64,000 nucleotides of DNA from Vanilla planifolia. Lineage: Eukaryota; Streptophyta; Magnoliopsida; Asparagales; Orchidaceae. Within the stretch, counting starts at the first letter, position 1; each line of letters opens with the position of its first letter. Shown here one piece after another: positions 1-12,000 of this stretch. The translations under genes and the position numbers were made by a program. The notes under the pieces were generated by a model. The model was not told the DNA's origin, did not search any database, and saw nothing but the letters and a program-made list of their open reading frames with translations. The DNA lies in assembly GCA_023846275.1 (NCBI GenBank), contig CM043871.1, positions 26,442,569-26,506,568 of the forward strand, read 5' to 3'.

Positions 1-495
1 ATCGTCAATAAACAAACAAAATAAATCCATAAGTAGCAATGTTTAATAACCCATTTATTCAAATAAATCTTTACTTTCAATACATTGATTCTATGTTGAA
101 TGAACAACAAACAAAATCTAATATCCACTGTTATAGAATAATCATATTCAAATAAAGTCAAATTGAGCATTGTGCCAGTTAAATCCAGGTCAGGTTATTA
201 ACAAGACCAGTTAACCTCCCATCAAACTTGAGACAAATTTGTATGGGGTGGGTTGGTTCGAGTTGGATCAACCTTGGACAAGTTTATGACAAAAATGCAA
301 ACTATTTTCTGTGCTGTAGGTACATTTTTGCGTTTTTTCTTTGAGATACAGCCATCCACGGTACAGAAACAAACGTAAAACCGTCCAAAAAGCACTTCTT
401 GTAAAAAGTTAGTTCCAACGTCCTTTCTTTGTTGGCTTGCATTGTTCATCTTTTAAGGAGAAAATTTTTAAAATATAAGGGAAATTTCCACTTAC
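1..495 (-). other. intron 1 (part) of the reticulon-like gene
   Basis: Follows the GT donor at 495-494 of the reticulon-like first exon on the minus strand. I find no second exon (the family's ADV-LWR type continuation) before the left edge, so the intron runs out of the window. No repeat or other gene is visible. Confidence 0.6.
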
Positions 496-646
496 ATTTT
501 CCTCCTCCAAGGATGGAATGAACCGATCTCCTCCTACCAAAGAGCTTCGTCTTCTCCTTCACATCAAACAAGGTAGATTTCCCGTCATCGGAGTCCGACG
601 AAGAGCCATTGTGCTCATCGATTCTTTCCGCAACGTCGGGGATCAT
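496..646 (-). CDS. RTNLB: reticulon-like protein (RTNLB), first exon only, gene truncated by window edge
   Basis: Only the N-terminal 50 codons are present. The start is the ATG at 646-644; the longer open frame upstream has no ATG. The peptide has a Ser/Asp-rich acidic stretch (SSSDSDD, residues 15-21) followed by KLFGRRRSVHSILGGGK (residues 34-50). This is the characteristic cytosolic lead-in of plant reticulons, normally K-LFGR--P-H--LGGGK, just before the reticulon homology domain. The exon ends in phase 1 at a good donor (AAAT then GTAAG on the minus strand). Family knowledge: plant RTNLB proteins shape tubular endoplasmic reticulum through two long membrane hairpins, and those would be encoded in the missing exons to the left. 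The identification rests on this short motif only. Confidence 0.82.
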
Positions 647-1855
647 TCTCTTGTCGATAAGCAATCGCAAGGCCCGAGATTTACAGAACCAAGAACGAAA
701 ACGGTAAGAAGAAAAGTAAGATTTGGAAATTTGATCGCCATAAAATGGTTAGGGTAAATCGTCGATGGGCTGAAATGTACGGAGAAGAGACATCGGCAAC
801 CCACAGCCCAACAGATGGACGGAAATGCGGTGAGCCCGGGACCCCAGTCTCAGTTCAGGGCATGCAAAAGAAAAGAGTACTATTTCGAACTAAAACGGAA
901 GTATTTAATTTTTAATACAATTAATAATTTTTATTAACTTTAGCATTTGAAAAGGAAAATAAATAATATTCAATTAAAAAAGTTTTTTTTAAATAAATTG
1001 GTCTAAACTCATACGAGTTATGACATAAAGTTCCTATAAGAAATAAGATGAGCAAATAAATATATAATAATTATAATAAAAAATAATTAGAGATTGTTAT
1101 GTGACCAAAAGTCAAAATTATTATATTCAATTATTACAGATAATATCATTGTAACACTAGACTAAATACAAAAATAATACTTATAACAAATACAATTAAG
1201 ATATACATATTAAAAAAAAGTTGAAATAATATGTTATCTAATAATTATATCACAAACTCTAATTATTTTGATTGATTATTATTCTATGAAAATTAAAATA
1301 AAAACTCAATAATTTTATTTTAAAAAATGAACATCTTTTGTTATAATAATGTTAATATTGTTTTTCACTTTAAAATTATTTCCTATCACATTTTTGTGAA
1401 TTAGATAAATATAAAAGTTTGAATTTGAGTACTCATTGAGGATCTCTTCAATGTTCTTTACCATAGAAAAAATTTTAATAGATAAAAAATTTTACAAACT
1501 ACAAACAATAAAAGTGTGAAATAATGAAATAAAATATTCATATAAAAACATGTAATTAAATAAATAAAGTAAAATTCCTTTTCCTTTTTTTTATTCCCTT
1601 TCCATTTTTCATTCCTTTTATTTTTCCTAATTATTCCACTCAAATAAAGCACAAAAAATTAATGATCAACACTGATTTGTATTATACTGAAGTTCCAAAA
1701 AAAAAAAAGAACTTGGGGAAGATGAAGGTATAAAGGAGATATTTTTTTCATTGATTTGTTCATCTCTGTCACAAAAATGAGATGTGAGCCCTTACAGATC
1801 AGCATTCCAAAGAAGAAAACAACTATTTTAAGCCAAAACCAGGTGCAGGTATGCT
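647..1855. other. intergenic, upstream of the reticulon-like gene and downstream of the SMR-like gene
   Basis: 647-900 is moderately GC-rich and should hold the 5' leader and promoter of the reticulon-like gene. 900-1650 is strongly AT-rich with no supported gene. The last part (about 1660-1855) is probably the 3' untranslated region of the minus-strand gene ending at 1856. The open frames here are short and low in complexity. Confidence 0.5.
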
Positions 1856-2566
1856 TCAATTCGAGTTAGTTCCAAAATCCAGCTTTCTGCAAATCGCTGG
1901 GCTGCTTCTCTCCAAAGAACATTTTGGTCTCATTGGAGCAGGAGGGCAGGTCTCTGCAATGTTACTGAGCAAAGTTGAAGACTTGGGTGTCATGAAAGAT
2001 TCAGTGGGATCAGAATCAGACGCCAAAGCCCCAGATGATGAATCTGCAAGCTGGGTTGAAATGATCAATTCAAGCAAAGAGGCATATATTGATTCCATGG
2101 TTTGCTCCTCTTCCTTCCGGGCTGCATCAGATTGTAAAGCATGTTTGGGGTCGCTTCCGGCATCAGCATCAAATTTCAATTGTCGCATGGAAGGGAGATA
2201 GGAATCCCTTAGCTTCTTCTTCTTGGGGGCGAGGAGGAGATCATCAGGGTTAGGGGCGAAGGGATCGAATATGCTGGTTGTTGGAGTTTGACAAGATGAA
2301 ACCAAGTCATCGTCTTCGGTATGATCTGAAGAAGACGAGGAATCAGTTGATCCTCCGTTTGGGAAGTTGAGAACGGAATCGAGCAATCTCAACTTAACGA
2401 ATCTCAGCGGAAGGACATCAGGAAATCTGCAATCCTTGGAATCGTCCAACCAAGAACAAGAAGCTTTCATTTCAAGTGTAGTCGTCTCCACTAAGGTGGA
2501 GGGTTCTGAAGGAAGGGACTCACCCTTGCTGGAATTCGTCTCGGAACTATTGTTTTCCCTTTCCAT
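1856..2566 (-). CDS. plant protein with SIAMESE-RELATED (SMR)-like motifs, putative CDK-inhibitor relative
   Basis: Intronless frame of 236 residues from the first ATG (2566-2564) to TGA. The open frame continues upstream without an ATG. Visible features: a Ser run at 76-80 and acidic HTEDDD after it; SCQTPTTSIFDPFAP at 91-105; APKKKK at 113-118, a possible nuclear signal; a hydrophobic helix-like YASLLELIIS at 161-170; and a C-terminal MTPKSS (192-197) followed by ETCPPAPMRPK (205-215) and RKLDF (227-231). The TP plus CPPAP-(R/K)PK pair resembles the conserved block of SIAMESE/SMR cyclin-dependent kinase inhibitors. The protein is about twice their usual length and lacks their typical C-terminal phenylalanine-rich cyclin motif. 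It may therefore be a related but distinct plant family. The function is an inference from motifs only. Confidence 0.45.
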   Translation of the reverse strand: MERENNSSETNSSKGESLPSEPSTLVETTTLEMKASCSWLDDSKDCRFPDVLPLRFVKLRLLDSVLNFPNGGSTDSSSSSDHTEDDDLVSSCQTPTTSIFDPFAPNPDDLLLAPKKKKLRDSYLPSMRQLKFDADAGSDPKHALQSDAARKEEEQTMESIYASLLELIISTQLADSSSGALASDSDPTESFMTPKSSTLLSNIAETCPPAPMRPKCSLERSSPAICRKLDFGTNSN

Positions 2567-3025
2567 CAAAATCTCTTCAGAAATTTTCTCTCCTTCCAAA
2601 AAATGCCTCTCAACTCCACGGCGAAAGCTTTGCAGCACAAAACGAAGAGTGGATATGCCTTTTACTACAACAAAGATCAGCAATCACGCTAAAACCCCAT
2701 CTATTTTGCGAAAAACCCTTGGGGAAGACATCCTAGATGCAAAAACAACTCCCGTTTCCATACAGACCAAAACCACTATCTTGAAGTGAAGAATACCTCA
2801 GATCTGGTCCATAACATAAAAATAAGCATCTCCGTTCCTCTACAGAATCGCAGAAATTTCAATCGGAAAAACTCAAGACTCGCGAACCTGGAGAAAAGTG
2901 ACGACGAAAACCCTCGTGATTTCTTCAAACATACCGAAATTTCGCGATCAGAAACATCGTTCAAGCACAGAAACCCTAACTTCTTCAACAACCGATTTTC
3001 TCCCCACTGCGGCTCAAATAAACAA

Positions 3026-3030
<5 letters not shown>

Positions 3031-3068
<38 letters not shown>
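3031..3068. repeat. (GA)n microsatellite, (CT)n on the sense strand of the SMR-like gene leader
   Basis: A perfect GA run of 38 bases lies about 465 bp upstream of the SMR-like start codon, next to a GC-rich stretch at 3070-3300. CT/GA tracts near transcription starts are common in plants (GAGA-type elements bound by BPC proteins). Any regulatory role here is inferred. Confidence 0.85.
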
Positions 3069-3070
<2 letters not shown>

Positions 3071-6000
3071 TGCACAAGTTAAGTTACACTACGGTTCACG
3101 GCTGAGTCTGCGGCGGAAACGAGCGATGCTGAGGAAGAGTGAATGTGGTGGCGGGAATGGGAGGCGGCGGGGCTTTATGTTTCGATAGAAGGCGCGAATG
3201 GGCGAAATCAACGGCACAGATTGAATCACGTGGTTTGCATCGGTTCGCGGGGAGCGAACCGGGTACAAACGGATAAAATAAGGCTAAATAGCCGTTTCGT
3301 CTTGGAAGTAGTCACGTACGACATTTTTTTAACCGCAATATAAGTGTAACGGTAAAGTGGCACACGTGTAGCCACCTACCTTGCATTTGTCACAAAAGAA
3401 AAATTAAAAATTATAACCAAAATTATTTAAATATGAAAATAATTTAAATTGCATTAAAAACGGGATAGATCATGAACTAACACGTTCATAGCTCCAGATG
3501 TTTATAGTTTTTGAGTTTTATTTTAGATTATTTTCTTACATGTGTTTTTAATATCATATCATCAATTAAAATATCAACAAAATAATGAAAAAGATGCCGA
3601 ATAAAAAATAATTTTAGACTTTTTAATTATCTTAGACAAATAAATGAGAAATAAATAATTAATAAATATTAATAAATTCAACAAATAACATCAAGTTAGA
3701 ACACAAGGTTGTTAGTGTCATCCCTTACTTCACTATGCCTTGCAATCTTATAAGGATGAGATCAATTGAAAAAAAGAATCTATTTGATTCTTATTTGAAC
3801 CAATGTCAACATCGATAGTTTCAAAACTTATTAAACCAGTATGCTAATATGTTCTTACCCTGTATTTGCTAATTAATCTTTTATATAATCTTTTTAAAAA
3901 AAATCAAACTCACAATCTTAAATAATTCAATATTAATGCACCATGTGACAAATCATATATTATATAATGTAACTTAACTAATTCAAAAAATATAGTTAAA
4001 TTTCTATAATTTTTTTAAATATTCAATATTGGATTGTTCATTTGTTCATACAGTCTGATCGTTAATCTAAGTCTAAAGCATTCCATTATAACAAAATATA
4101 ATTAACTAGCACATCTATTTTTTTACATAAAGGATACTCAAACTCCTTGATTGAAAATTTGTGTATCACCTTCCTTAATTAATACTGATCACACCCTTAA
4201 TCAAAGTGTCATGCACCCCTTGACAGAATGCTCACTAGTAACTCATTACTCCCTATCAGCCAACAAAATGAATTTTTGTGAGAAACATTTCCATCAATAA
4301 ACATAAAGAGTTATTTTTTTATTGTCATATTGGAGATAAAATTAGATTCTTAAAGAAATTTTATAATACAATTGATGATTATTACTTGATTTTGAATTGT
4401 TAAAAAACTTTGACTATATCTTATTGTTCAATGTTTTATATCAATCTAATATTTTATTTATTTTTTTGATATATTTTAAATATGACTTCTATTATTTTAA
4501 AAACTTTTATACTTATTAAACCTAGTTCATGTTCTAACAAAAGAGCTAGTTCATATTTTCTTAAAAAATCTTAAAAGTTTTAAAAATAGTTAAAAGATAT
4601 AAAAAAAATAAAGAAAACAAAAATTTATGATTATAAAGCATTATTAAAGAGGATGAAAATGTATAATTTCTTAAAACATATTATTCGTTATTCCTCTCTC
4701 TCTCTCTCATTTACTTGAGAGAATTTTAACGGATAACAAATTTTTATTTCAATTTGATATTAAAATAAAATTTTCATACTTATCAAAAAGAATAAGTTTT
4801 TTAATCTCATCAAACATTTTGTTATTGAGAAGCCAATTGTTGAATTGTTTACTTATTTTTGTTCTTTCTCTATGAGATGCTACAAAGAGGCTTCTTTCCA
4901 AAATCCATTTTAAACATCATATCAATATTTTGAAATTCATTAAAAGAAATAAATGGTTCTAAGACTATTCAAAATATATAAAGAAGATGGATATAACTCA
5001 TGAATTTCTTAAAATAAAACATAAGTAAAAATGTTTTTAAACTTTAAAAAAAAATATATATATAAAAAGACAATTAAATAAAAAGATTATAAATAGAAAA
5101 GCATCAAAGCGAGCATGACTGTTGGTTTTGATTTCAATTATAGGCTCAGCAATTTCCAATCTTGATAGTTTCATTGATTCAACTATTTTAATATTTACTT
5201 TCTATTTTTATTAATATTTAATATTTTATATAATTGTGAAGAACAATATTAAAAATATTATTAATTAAATGTTTGTATTTTTGCTATATTTGAAATATGA
5301 ATAGAACAGATTAATTATATCATAATTCTCACAATTACATACAATTTAGATCTATTATCAAACTATACAAAATATATATTATATGATTTGTCATTTAAAA
5401 AATGATTCAAATAGCTCATAATATTCAATTGGAACTTTTTACCAATCTAATTGATCCAAATACAACTAGAATAGTTGATCTAAATTAAAATCGACTAAAA
5501 ACATATATGATTTATTGAAGCTATAGAAACTTATTGAAATTTGACTTTTAAGAAAACTTTATATTATATATATGATATTACCTATCATTATCAAAATAAT
5601 TTAAACAACTTAAATCATTTATCAAATCTAACAAATGACACGGGAGCGTCTAATATTATGCCACAAATATATACCAGTTGGTAATGGATCACTTTCATAA
5701 GTTTGCTAATTAAAAATCTGGTTTAAAATTGCTTCAAAAAATGCTTAAATTAAGTTTTTTTTCCTACTTTTGTTGTCCTTCACAATTCACCATGGTCTAC
5801 TGCTGTCTCACCTCTTGTAGCCCTTTTTGTTGTCTCTTATGTTCACACTTACATGCCCACATGGCTTGATTTGACCCGAGAACATATCAAAGCCACTCGA
5901 CCCACACCGAACATCTCAATTAGCTCTGATTCGCGATGACCCGTGCCAACCCACTAGTCCTACTGACCCGTTCTGTTTTGTCTAACCCGTGCCTACCCAA

Positions 6001-7777
6001 AAATTAGATTGACAGCTCGACCCGCATCGCTCGATACTCTCCAATAGCCAATTTGCTGCTTGCCATTATCACCACCCAAAACGCACAGCTAGTTTAAGAT
6101 TTGCTTAATTCAATTAATTTTATAATTTTTTTTTTCATTTTTTTCAAATTACTCGTAAACTTTTGGGGTTCTTATAAATAAGAATATTCACCATATAGAT
6201 GGTAGATAAATAAATTATGGAATAAAATTTCTTTTGTTTGTATGTTTCTATTTTATGAATAAATTGTTCATGTTTTCAACTCTAATTGGAGAGATTTCAA
6301 CATTTCTTATGATAAATGAGAATTGAAAGTTAGAACATTCTATTAAGAGAGCCCACAAACAAATCTCTTATAAGAGACAAGGATTGAACGTGAAAGACCT
6401 TCCACCTGGAGAGTCAGTAACTAAACAAATTATCACTTTCGACAACACGTATAAATCTTCACCCGCTCTTTCAATTTTTTAATCTAATCATCAAAAAACC
6501 ACATTTATTAACAAGACTCCAAATACTAACCTACTATCTTATTACTCTTTTAAGCCAAGCTTCTCCACTAACTCAAAACTACTACCTTGTCGCCATTTTT
6601 ATCTTTGGTGCTCGAAAAACCTAAGCCTAAATAATTACAAGAAATCATTACCAAAAAGGTGTGCTCTTTAAAAAACTTTTAATTTTTAGGTAATGATCTA
6701 AAATTAGAGTTGTACTTTTTTTATTAAAATACTCTATATATAATTTGTCTTAAATTTTTTATTTTATATGTATAAAATTAAAAATGATAAAAAAAAAATT
6801 TTGCAAAATTTTATATTTAATGTTTAAAATGTTATCACCTATCCAGCTTAATAATTCATGTTATAATTTTAAAATATCAATATCTGAACAGTTCTAAAAT
6901 AGTACACATGCTAAATAACACTAATTAATAAATTTTTTTTTTTTGTATTTTTTAATGATCTATTAAGTATCTTTAATGTTTATACTCCAAATTAAACCAT
7001 GATAAAAATATAAATTTATCTTGCATTAACAAACTACTTTAGACCATATCAACTAAAATAGATTGAAATCTACTAAAACTCTAGATATTTTATCGAAACT
7101 GTCAAACTTATGAAAAAATCTATTTTTCTTGACTCACTTTGATTGATTTCCCAAATTATAAAAAAATATGTTTTTTTTACCAATTTAGTTCAAATAAAAA
7201 AAAATAAAAGTAGCTTTTTAAACAATGGTGACCATGTCCTTAGGCAGCAAAACCATAGACCGCCTTAGATTTTATTTGTTTTAAATCAAGTTTTATATAT
7301 ATATATTTTTTTTTCAAACATCGTTTGTAATAAAATATTTCTCATCAAAGCGTTATCCTTAAAATCATTAAATTTATTTTCAAAACATTATTTTTTCAAA
7401 CCTTTATTTCGAAAGTCTGAAGAAACAATAGTATTTATTTAAAATTGTCGCAATAAAAATCGGGATAATATAAATTACATTAAAATAAATTGTTGGCTGG
7501 CATGAAAACAGTTTGATTATTATCTCTTCTAAACATTGAGTACTTAATCTGATTAACAAAAAAAATTACCATTTTTTAAATAAAAAAACATATAGAATAT
7601 CTTAAAAATCACATCGCGATTGGTTATCAAGATAAAACGATGACGAGGATAACATATAGAAAGCGGAAAACATTTAATTCCAACGCATTCCGTTCCTAAT
7701 CAGCGGTCAGCGAAGAGAGTGAAGTAGGAATAAAAGATAAGGGAGAGCGGGGTGCATTACTGACCGTCAGATCGGAA
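3069..7777. other. intergenic, AT-rich, with one dispersed repeat copy
   Basis: 3069-3340 is GC-richer and probably the promoter of the SMR-like gene. 3340-5690 is very AT-rich with no codable frame. 5690-7020 is a copy of a repeat whose inverted partner lies in MIS12 intron 5 (separate entry). 7020-7777 is AT-rich and ends in the 3' region of the calmodulin-like gene. No RNA gene was recognised. Confidence 0.5.
5690..7020 (+). repeat. dispersed repeat, copy 1 (inverted relative to 11270-13050)
   Basis: Reading plus, this segment matches the reverse complement of 11270-13050 in the same order. Shared blocks include TTAAAATTGCTTCAAAAA (5723 on), the C-rich CCGTGCCAACCC region (5941-5990), CTTATAAATAAGAATA (6170-6186), TTGGAGAGATT (6286), TATCTTTGGTG (6600-6610) and TTTTGCAAAATTTTATATTTAATG (6800-6823). 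It has no coding capacity. It could be an old LTR or another non-autonomous element; no terminal TG/CA or target duplication was found. Confidence 0.65.
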
Positions 7778-8368
7778 TCAGTTGCCGTGCACGGCGATGG
7801 ACCTCATCATGCTCTTGAACTCGAAGAAATCCACTCGTCCATCCCGATCCCGATCGACGCGACCGATCATCTGATGGACCTCATCCATGCTCCTCCCTTC
7901 CGCCAACCCTAGCTTCCGAAGCACTGCCTGTAGCTCCCTGGCCGAGATGTAGCCATCCCCGTCCTCATCGAACACCCGGAAGGCCTCCTTCATCTCCTCC
8001 TCTTCCTCAGCCTCCCCTCCGGCGTAGGCGCCGTCGTCGGATCCAAAGAGCGCGTCGCCGAGGGCACGGTGGAGGGTGATAAACGACTCGAAGTCGAGGC
8101 CGAGGCGGCCAGGTTGGATGTAGCAGGCGACCAGGGAGCACAGCTCCTCGGGATCGATGCCGAGGCCGAGGCGGTCGAGGGCGAGACAGAGTTCGTCCGC
8201 GGTGATCTCGCCGTCGCCGTTGCGGTCGAAGAGGTTGAAGACGCGGCACAGGCGGAGGTAGTTGAGGCTGGATGAGCGGAGGCGGAATGAAGGGGAGGCG
8301 CGCGCGAGGCCGGGTTTCAGAGACGCGAGGTGCTCGGGCGTTATTTCCAAGGGCTTTGCTCCGGCCAT
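7778..8368 (-). CDS. CML42/43: calmodulin-like protein, CML42/43 type
   Basis: Intronless, 196 residues, ATG at 8368-8366, TGA at 7780-7778. Three canonical 12-residue EF-hand loops are visible: D48 to E59 ([12 protein letters not shown]), D134 to E145 ([12 protein letters not shown]) and D172 to E183 ([12 protein letters not shown]). The second hand (about 83-95) is degenerate and lacks the calcium ligands. The segment [14 protein letters not shown] before EF1 and the [12 protein letters not shown] end are typical of CML42/43. An acidic linker (EAEEEEEM, 119-126) separates the two lobes. Family knowledge: these are calcium sensors in cytosol and nucleus with roles in trichome branching, defence and stress signalling. 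Their targets are not visible here. The coding sequence is very GC-rich against AT-rich flanks, as in many monocot intronless CMLs. Confidence 0.95.
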   Translation of the reverse strand: MAGAKPLEITPEHLASLKPGLARASPSFRLRSSSLNYLRLCRVFNLFDRNGDGEITADELCLALDRLGLGIDPEELCSLVACYIQPGRLGLDFESFITLHRALGDALFGSDDGAYAGGEAEEEEEMKEAFRVFDEDGDGYISARELQAVLRKLGLAEGRSMDEVHQMIGRVDRDRDGRVDFFEFKSMMRSIAVHGN

Positions 8369-8518
8369 TATCTACTTAATAGATCGGATCGATTTCCAGA
8401 GACAGAGAAAGCGGATCGGTGATGCCAGAAACGGAAGAGTGTTAGGAGCCGACTTTACACCGGTCGAAGAAATTGAGGCCACCATAAGACGCGAGAGCAC
8501 TATAATTGCATAACGGAA

Positions 8519-8520
<2 letters not shown>

Positions 8521-8550
<30 letters not shown>

Positions 8551-8574
8551 TAATATATATATATATACATATAT
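8521..8574. repeat. (TAA)n followed by (AT)n microsatellite
   Basis: TAA repeats from 8521 to about 8547, then alternating AT to about 8574. They lie about 150 bp upstream of the calmodulin-like start codon, in the short gap between it and the MIS12 3' end. Confidence 0.9.
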
Positions 8575-9055
8575 TTACGGTTTTAAAAATACATTTTTAA
8601 TATTATTGAGGCAATGGATGCGGTAATCTACTGTTACCTTATATTGATTAATCACATTCTTTGCACAAAATAGCAACGATGAAAATATTTCTTTGTTAAT
8701 TTTATTATTGCTGAATTTATTATAATTAGATATTTAAAAACAAAAAATCACAAAAATATTTTAATCCCAATTTGGAAAAAAAATATAATACGCAAATACT
8801 ACATAACACTAATTAATAAATAAAACAGATTTTTAAATATTAAAAGAAACACTTTTTTGGTGATTTTATAGTTAAAAAAAATGTAAAGCAGGAAATTAGG
8901 AGATGGGAACGAAATCCCCAAAACACCCCAAACAATGGTACATATTTCAAACGGTAGCTACTGTAAAGAGAGAAGCACACCTGGAACAGCCAAAGGCAAA
9001 CAAGCTGTTCTCATCGGCATCATTATAGTTTACACTTGCCTGTATGCTGATTCGT
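8575..9055. other. intergenic between MIS12 3' end and the calmodulin-like gene
   Basis: AT-rich. It should contain the MIS12 3' untranslated region and distal promoter of the calmodulin-like gene, both on the minus strand. The two genes lie head to tail, with 687 bp between the MIS12 stop codon and the CML start codon. No other feature is seen. Confidence 0.5.
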
Positions 9056-12000
9056 TTACATACTCCTTAGTAGTTTCACAGCTTCCAGTATCTCCTGCAT
9101 CCTCGACTGGAGATCTGCGGTTAAAAGCAAAGGAAAACATATGATGACATTTGAGTGGTAACTCAAGGATGAATAAAAGAACAGTTTCTGGGAGATTTGA
9201 TACGGCTATCCTGTTTTATGATGCCGTTTCTTATCATGTTCATGTTCAGGAGACCTCCTGCTTCTGAGTCATTCTTGGTCTTTGTCATGGCTTCCTGCAT
9301 TCTAACCCGAAGTTCTGATGTTTTTTCTTCAATTTCTGTGAAACATAACAAGATGAGGATGAAACCTAAGCAAAGTCTTAACTCCTAATTCTTAATCTTT
9401 ATGTTGATCCTTAATTTTAAATCTTTATCTTAAATGTAATTTGAAATTATAATCCCTGATGTCTAATTCCTAAATAACGATTCAATCTCATTATGTCAAA
9501 ATATTATTCTTTTTTATCATCTCATGAAGAACAAATCAGGTTTTGTATTTAAATAATATCTTAACATCTTAATATCAATGACATATATTAATCATAGAAT
9601 TTTTCTTCCATAGTTAATGTGAGATTACTAATCTATGTATCTCTTTACATAAAAATCTACCAAAAATCATTCAAGACAACTTTCAGGATGAATCTCTCGA
9701 AACCAAGCTCTTCTCCTTTAATCCCAAGTATTTTCACTACATTACTCTTAGTCACATCGGACTATAGAAAGTATAGTCACATTATTTTAAGATACACTCT
9801 AATTTTCTTATACAGATCAAAACGAGCTTTATCTCTCTACACTCAATGTGTAACTATTAATCTTTATATCTCTTTACAACTACTTTGAACACATATTTCA
9901 AATTATATTACACAAGTAGTGATAACATGAAATGCAATACAAGCTCTATTTTGTTTTGGGTAAAATAAAAGAAAGAAAAAGTGAAGAAAATAAAAATCAA
10001 ATGATGGTTGATTTGATATTCCTATTTGGTGTACTTGAATGTAAGAGGAATTTTATTTTTATTATATTTCTATAGAGTTTGGAGATAACATCTTTTTAAT
10101 TCACTCTTTCTCTTGGTAGAGATTAAATGAAGGAAAAGTAATACTCAAATCAATTTCCCAAGCACTTGAAGGTCATCTTAATTTTGGTTCATTCAAACTA
10201 AAATAGTGAAATTGGGATGGAAAAGTCATTTCATTTCTCTCATTTTTGCTCAAACCAGATAAAGCTGGATTCTCAAGAAAGAAATTAGCCCATGACACTA
10301 CAAATTGCAGCTTTATTTAGCAGCAGTTGAAGAACAATAGTTGATATTGCAGACATTCCATAAGTTAGACAATGTTTCTTCAGTAGTTCTTAGCAAGAAT
10401 AAGACCATCTTTATCACAATAAAAAAATAAAAGGCAGAATTTATTTTAATCGTAGATCAAAATAAGAACAAAGAATGTGAAATACAAGCTATAATGAAGC
10501 TATTGCTGAAACGAATTACAACAATCAAAAGATGATATGAACAATAAAGCACATCCAAAATAGCACCATCAAGAATAGCCAAAGTAATAGTACTGTCGTG
10601 CTTTTTATGCTTTCAGAAGGCAGGGTAAGGGAATGATCCATTTAGGTTTTCACCAAAATGGGGAATAACCTACACTCTCGCAGAATCAGAGAAAAATCAA
10701 GAAAAAGAAGAGGATGACGATGAAAAGAGAGAAGGTGGAAGAAGTAGGGTAAAGTTGAGTTAAACATTGTCCTAAGAACGCAACAGAGCTCGTGAACACA
10801 AAATGCTCATGGAAAAAACTTGACTGAGATTGATTTAATTAAAGAAGATTCATGCTAAAAGAAAGGGAGTACTTACATAGGGGAGGCTCTTTGAAATTAA
10901 GACGGCATAGGAACCGAGCGATGTGACCTGCATGCAGCTAAATCTAGAATGCAGTATAAAATCTAAAGCAACTATTGCTGAAGTTGGTAACAGATCTAGG
11001 CTATGCAAGGAGGAAGCACGGCCTTCTAATCAAGCATTACATGGATCACAACCATTACATGGATGAGAAGGAAGTAGAGATCAAGCAAAATTTGATCAGA
11101 GTGAGATGGTTAGCTTTGTTAGAAAAAAGGATTTCAATGAGGAGCCCTCAAGAATAGAGGCTTCAAAGAGGGCTTAACAAGGATAAAAGCTTGTTCTAGA
11201 GAACCATAGAGGGACCCTCAAGCAGAAGTCTTCATTAATACGACAAAAAGTGGCAAAGTGATGCAAAGCAGATTTAAACCTCTACCAAAGTCTAAATTGG
11301 AAACTACAATATTAGAAATACTTAATAAATTATTAAGAAATATGAAAGATACTATACACTAATCATTATTAGATACGTGTGTAGTATTTTAAAATTATTC
11401 AAAAATTGACATTTAAAAGTTGTAACGTTGATTATTAACTTGAGTAGGTGACAACACCTTAAATATTAAATATAAAATCTTGCAAAACTGTCTTTGTTAA
11501 ATCCAATTTCACATAAAATAAAGAATTAAAAAAACTCTATGTAAAATACTTTAATAGAAAATAACAACTCTAACTTTAGATTACCATCTAAAAAATAAAA
11601 ATTACGGAAAGAAGCCCACCTTCGTAGTGATAATATATTATAGTTCTGTAGGCGTTAGCATTTAGAACACCAAAGATAGAAAAATGTGATGTAGTGATGA
11701 TTTTGGGTTAGTAAGAAAACTTAAGGTGTTGACGAAAATGATAATTTGTTTGGTTACCAATTTTTCCATTGAAATGTCCCACTTTTGCCAGACTACCTCC
11801 TAAACATAACTAGATAGTTATCAAGAAAGATGGTGGAGAATCGTATCACTACTTTTGTACTATCTCTTAAGACAGTTCACTCAAAACCAGTTATGAGTTC
11901 TTTAGTGGATAGTGAACAAAGAAAAAAATTCTTTTAATAGAAAACAATATTCTCTAATACCAAAATTGATGCAAAGTAAAAAAACTATATTCTCTAACAC

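Noticed and set aside
2776..3075. Minus-strand frame starting with a Ser-Leu run
   Set aside because: The repeat is the translated (CT)n microsatellite in the leader of the SMR-like gene, not a protein.
8007..8249. Arg/Pro-rich frame overlapping the calmodulin-like gene
   Set aside because: Shifted frame of the CML coding sequence, with no start context or homology.
9163..9203. Read-through end of MIS12 exon 6 (ending at the TGA at 9165-9163)
   Set aside because: Splicing at 9204/9114 instead gives the coiled-coil end LQSRMQEILEAVKLLRSM and the family's normal length; the read-through tail has no homology.
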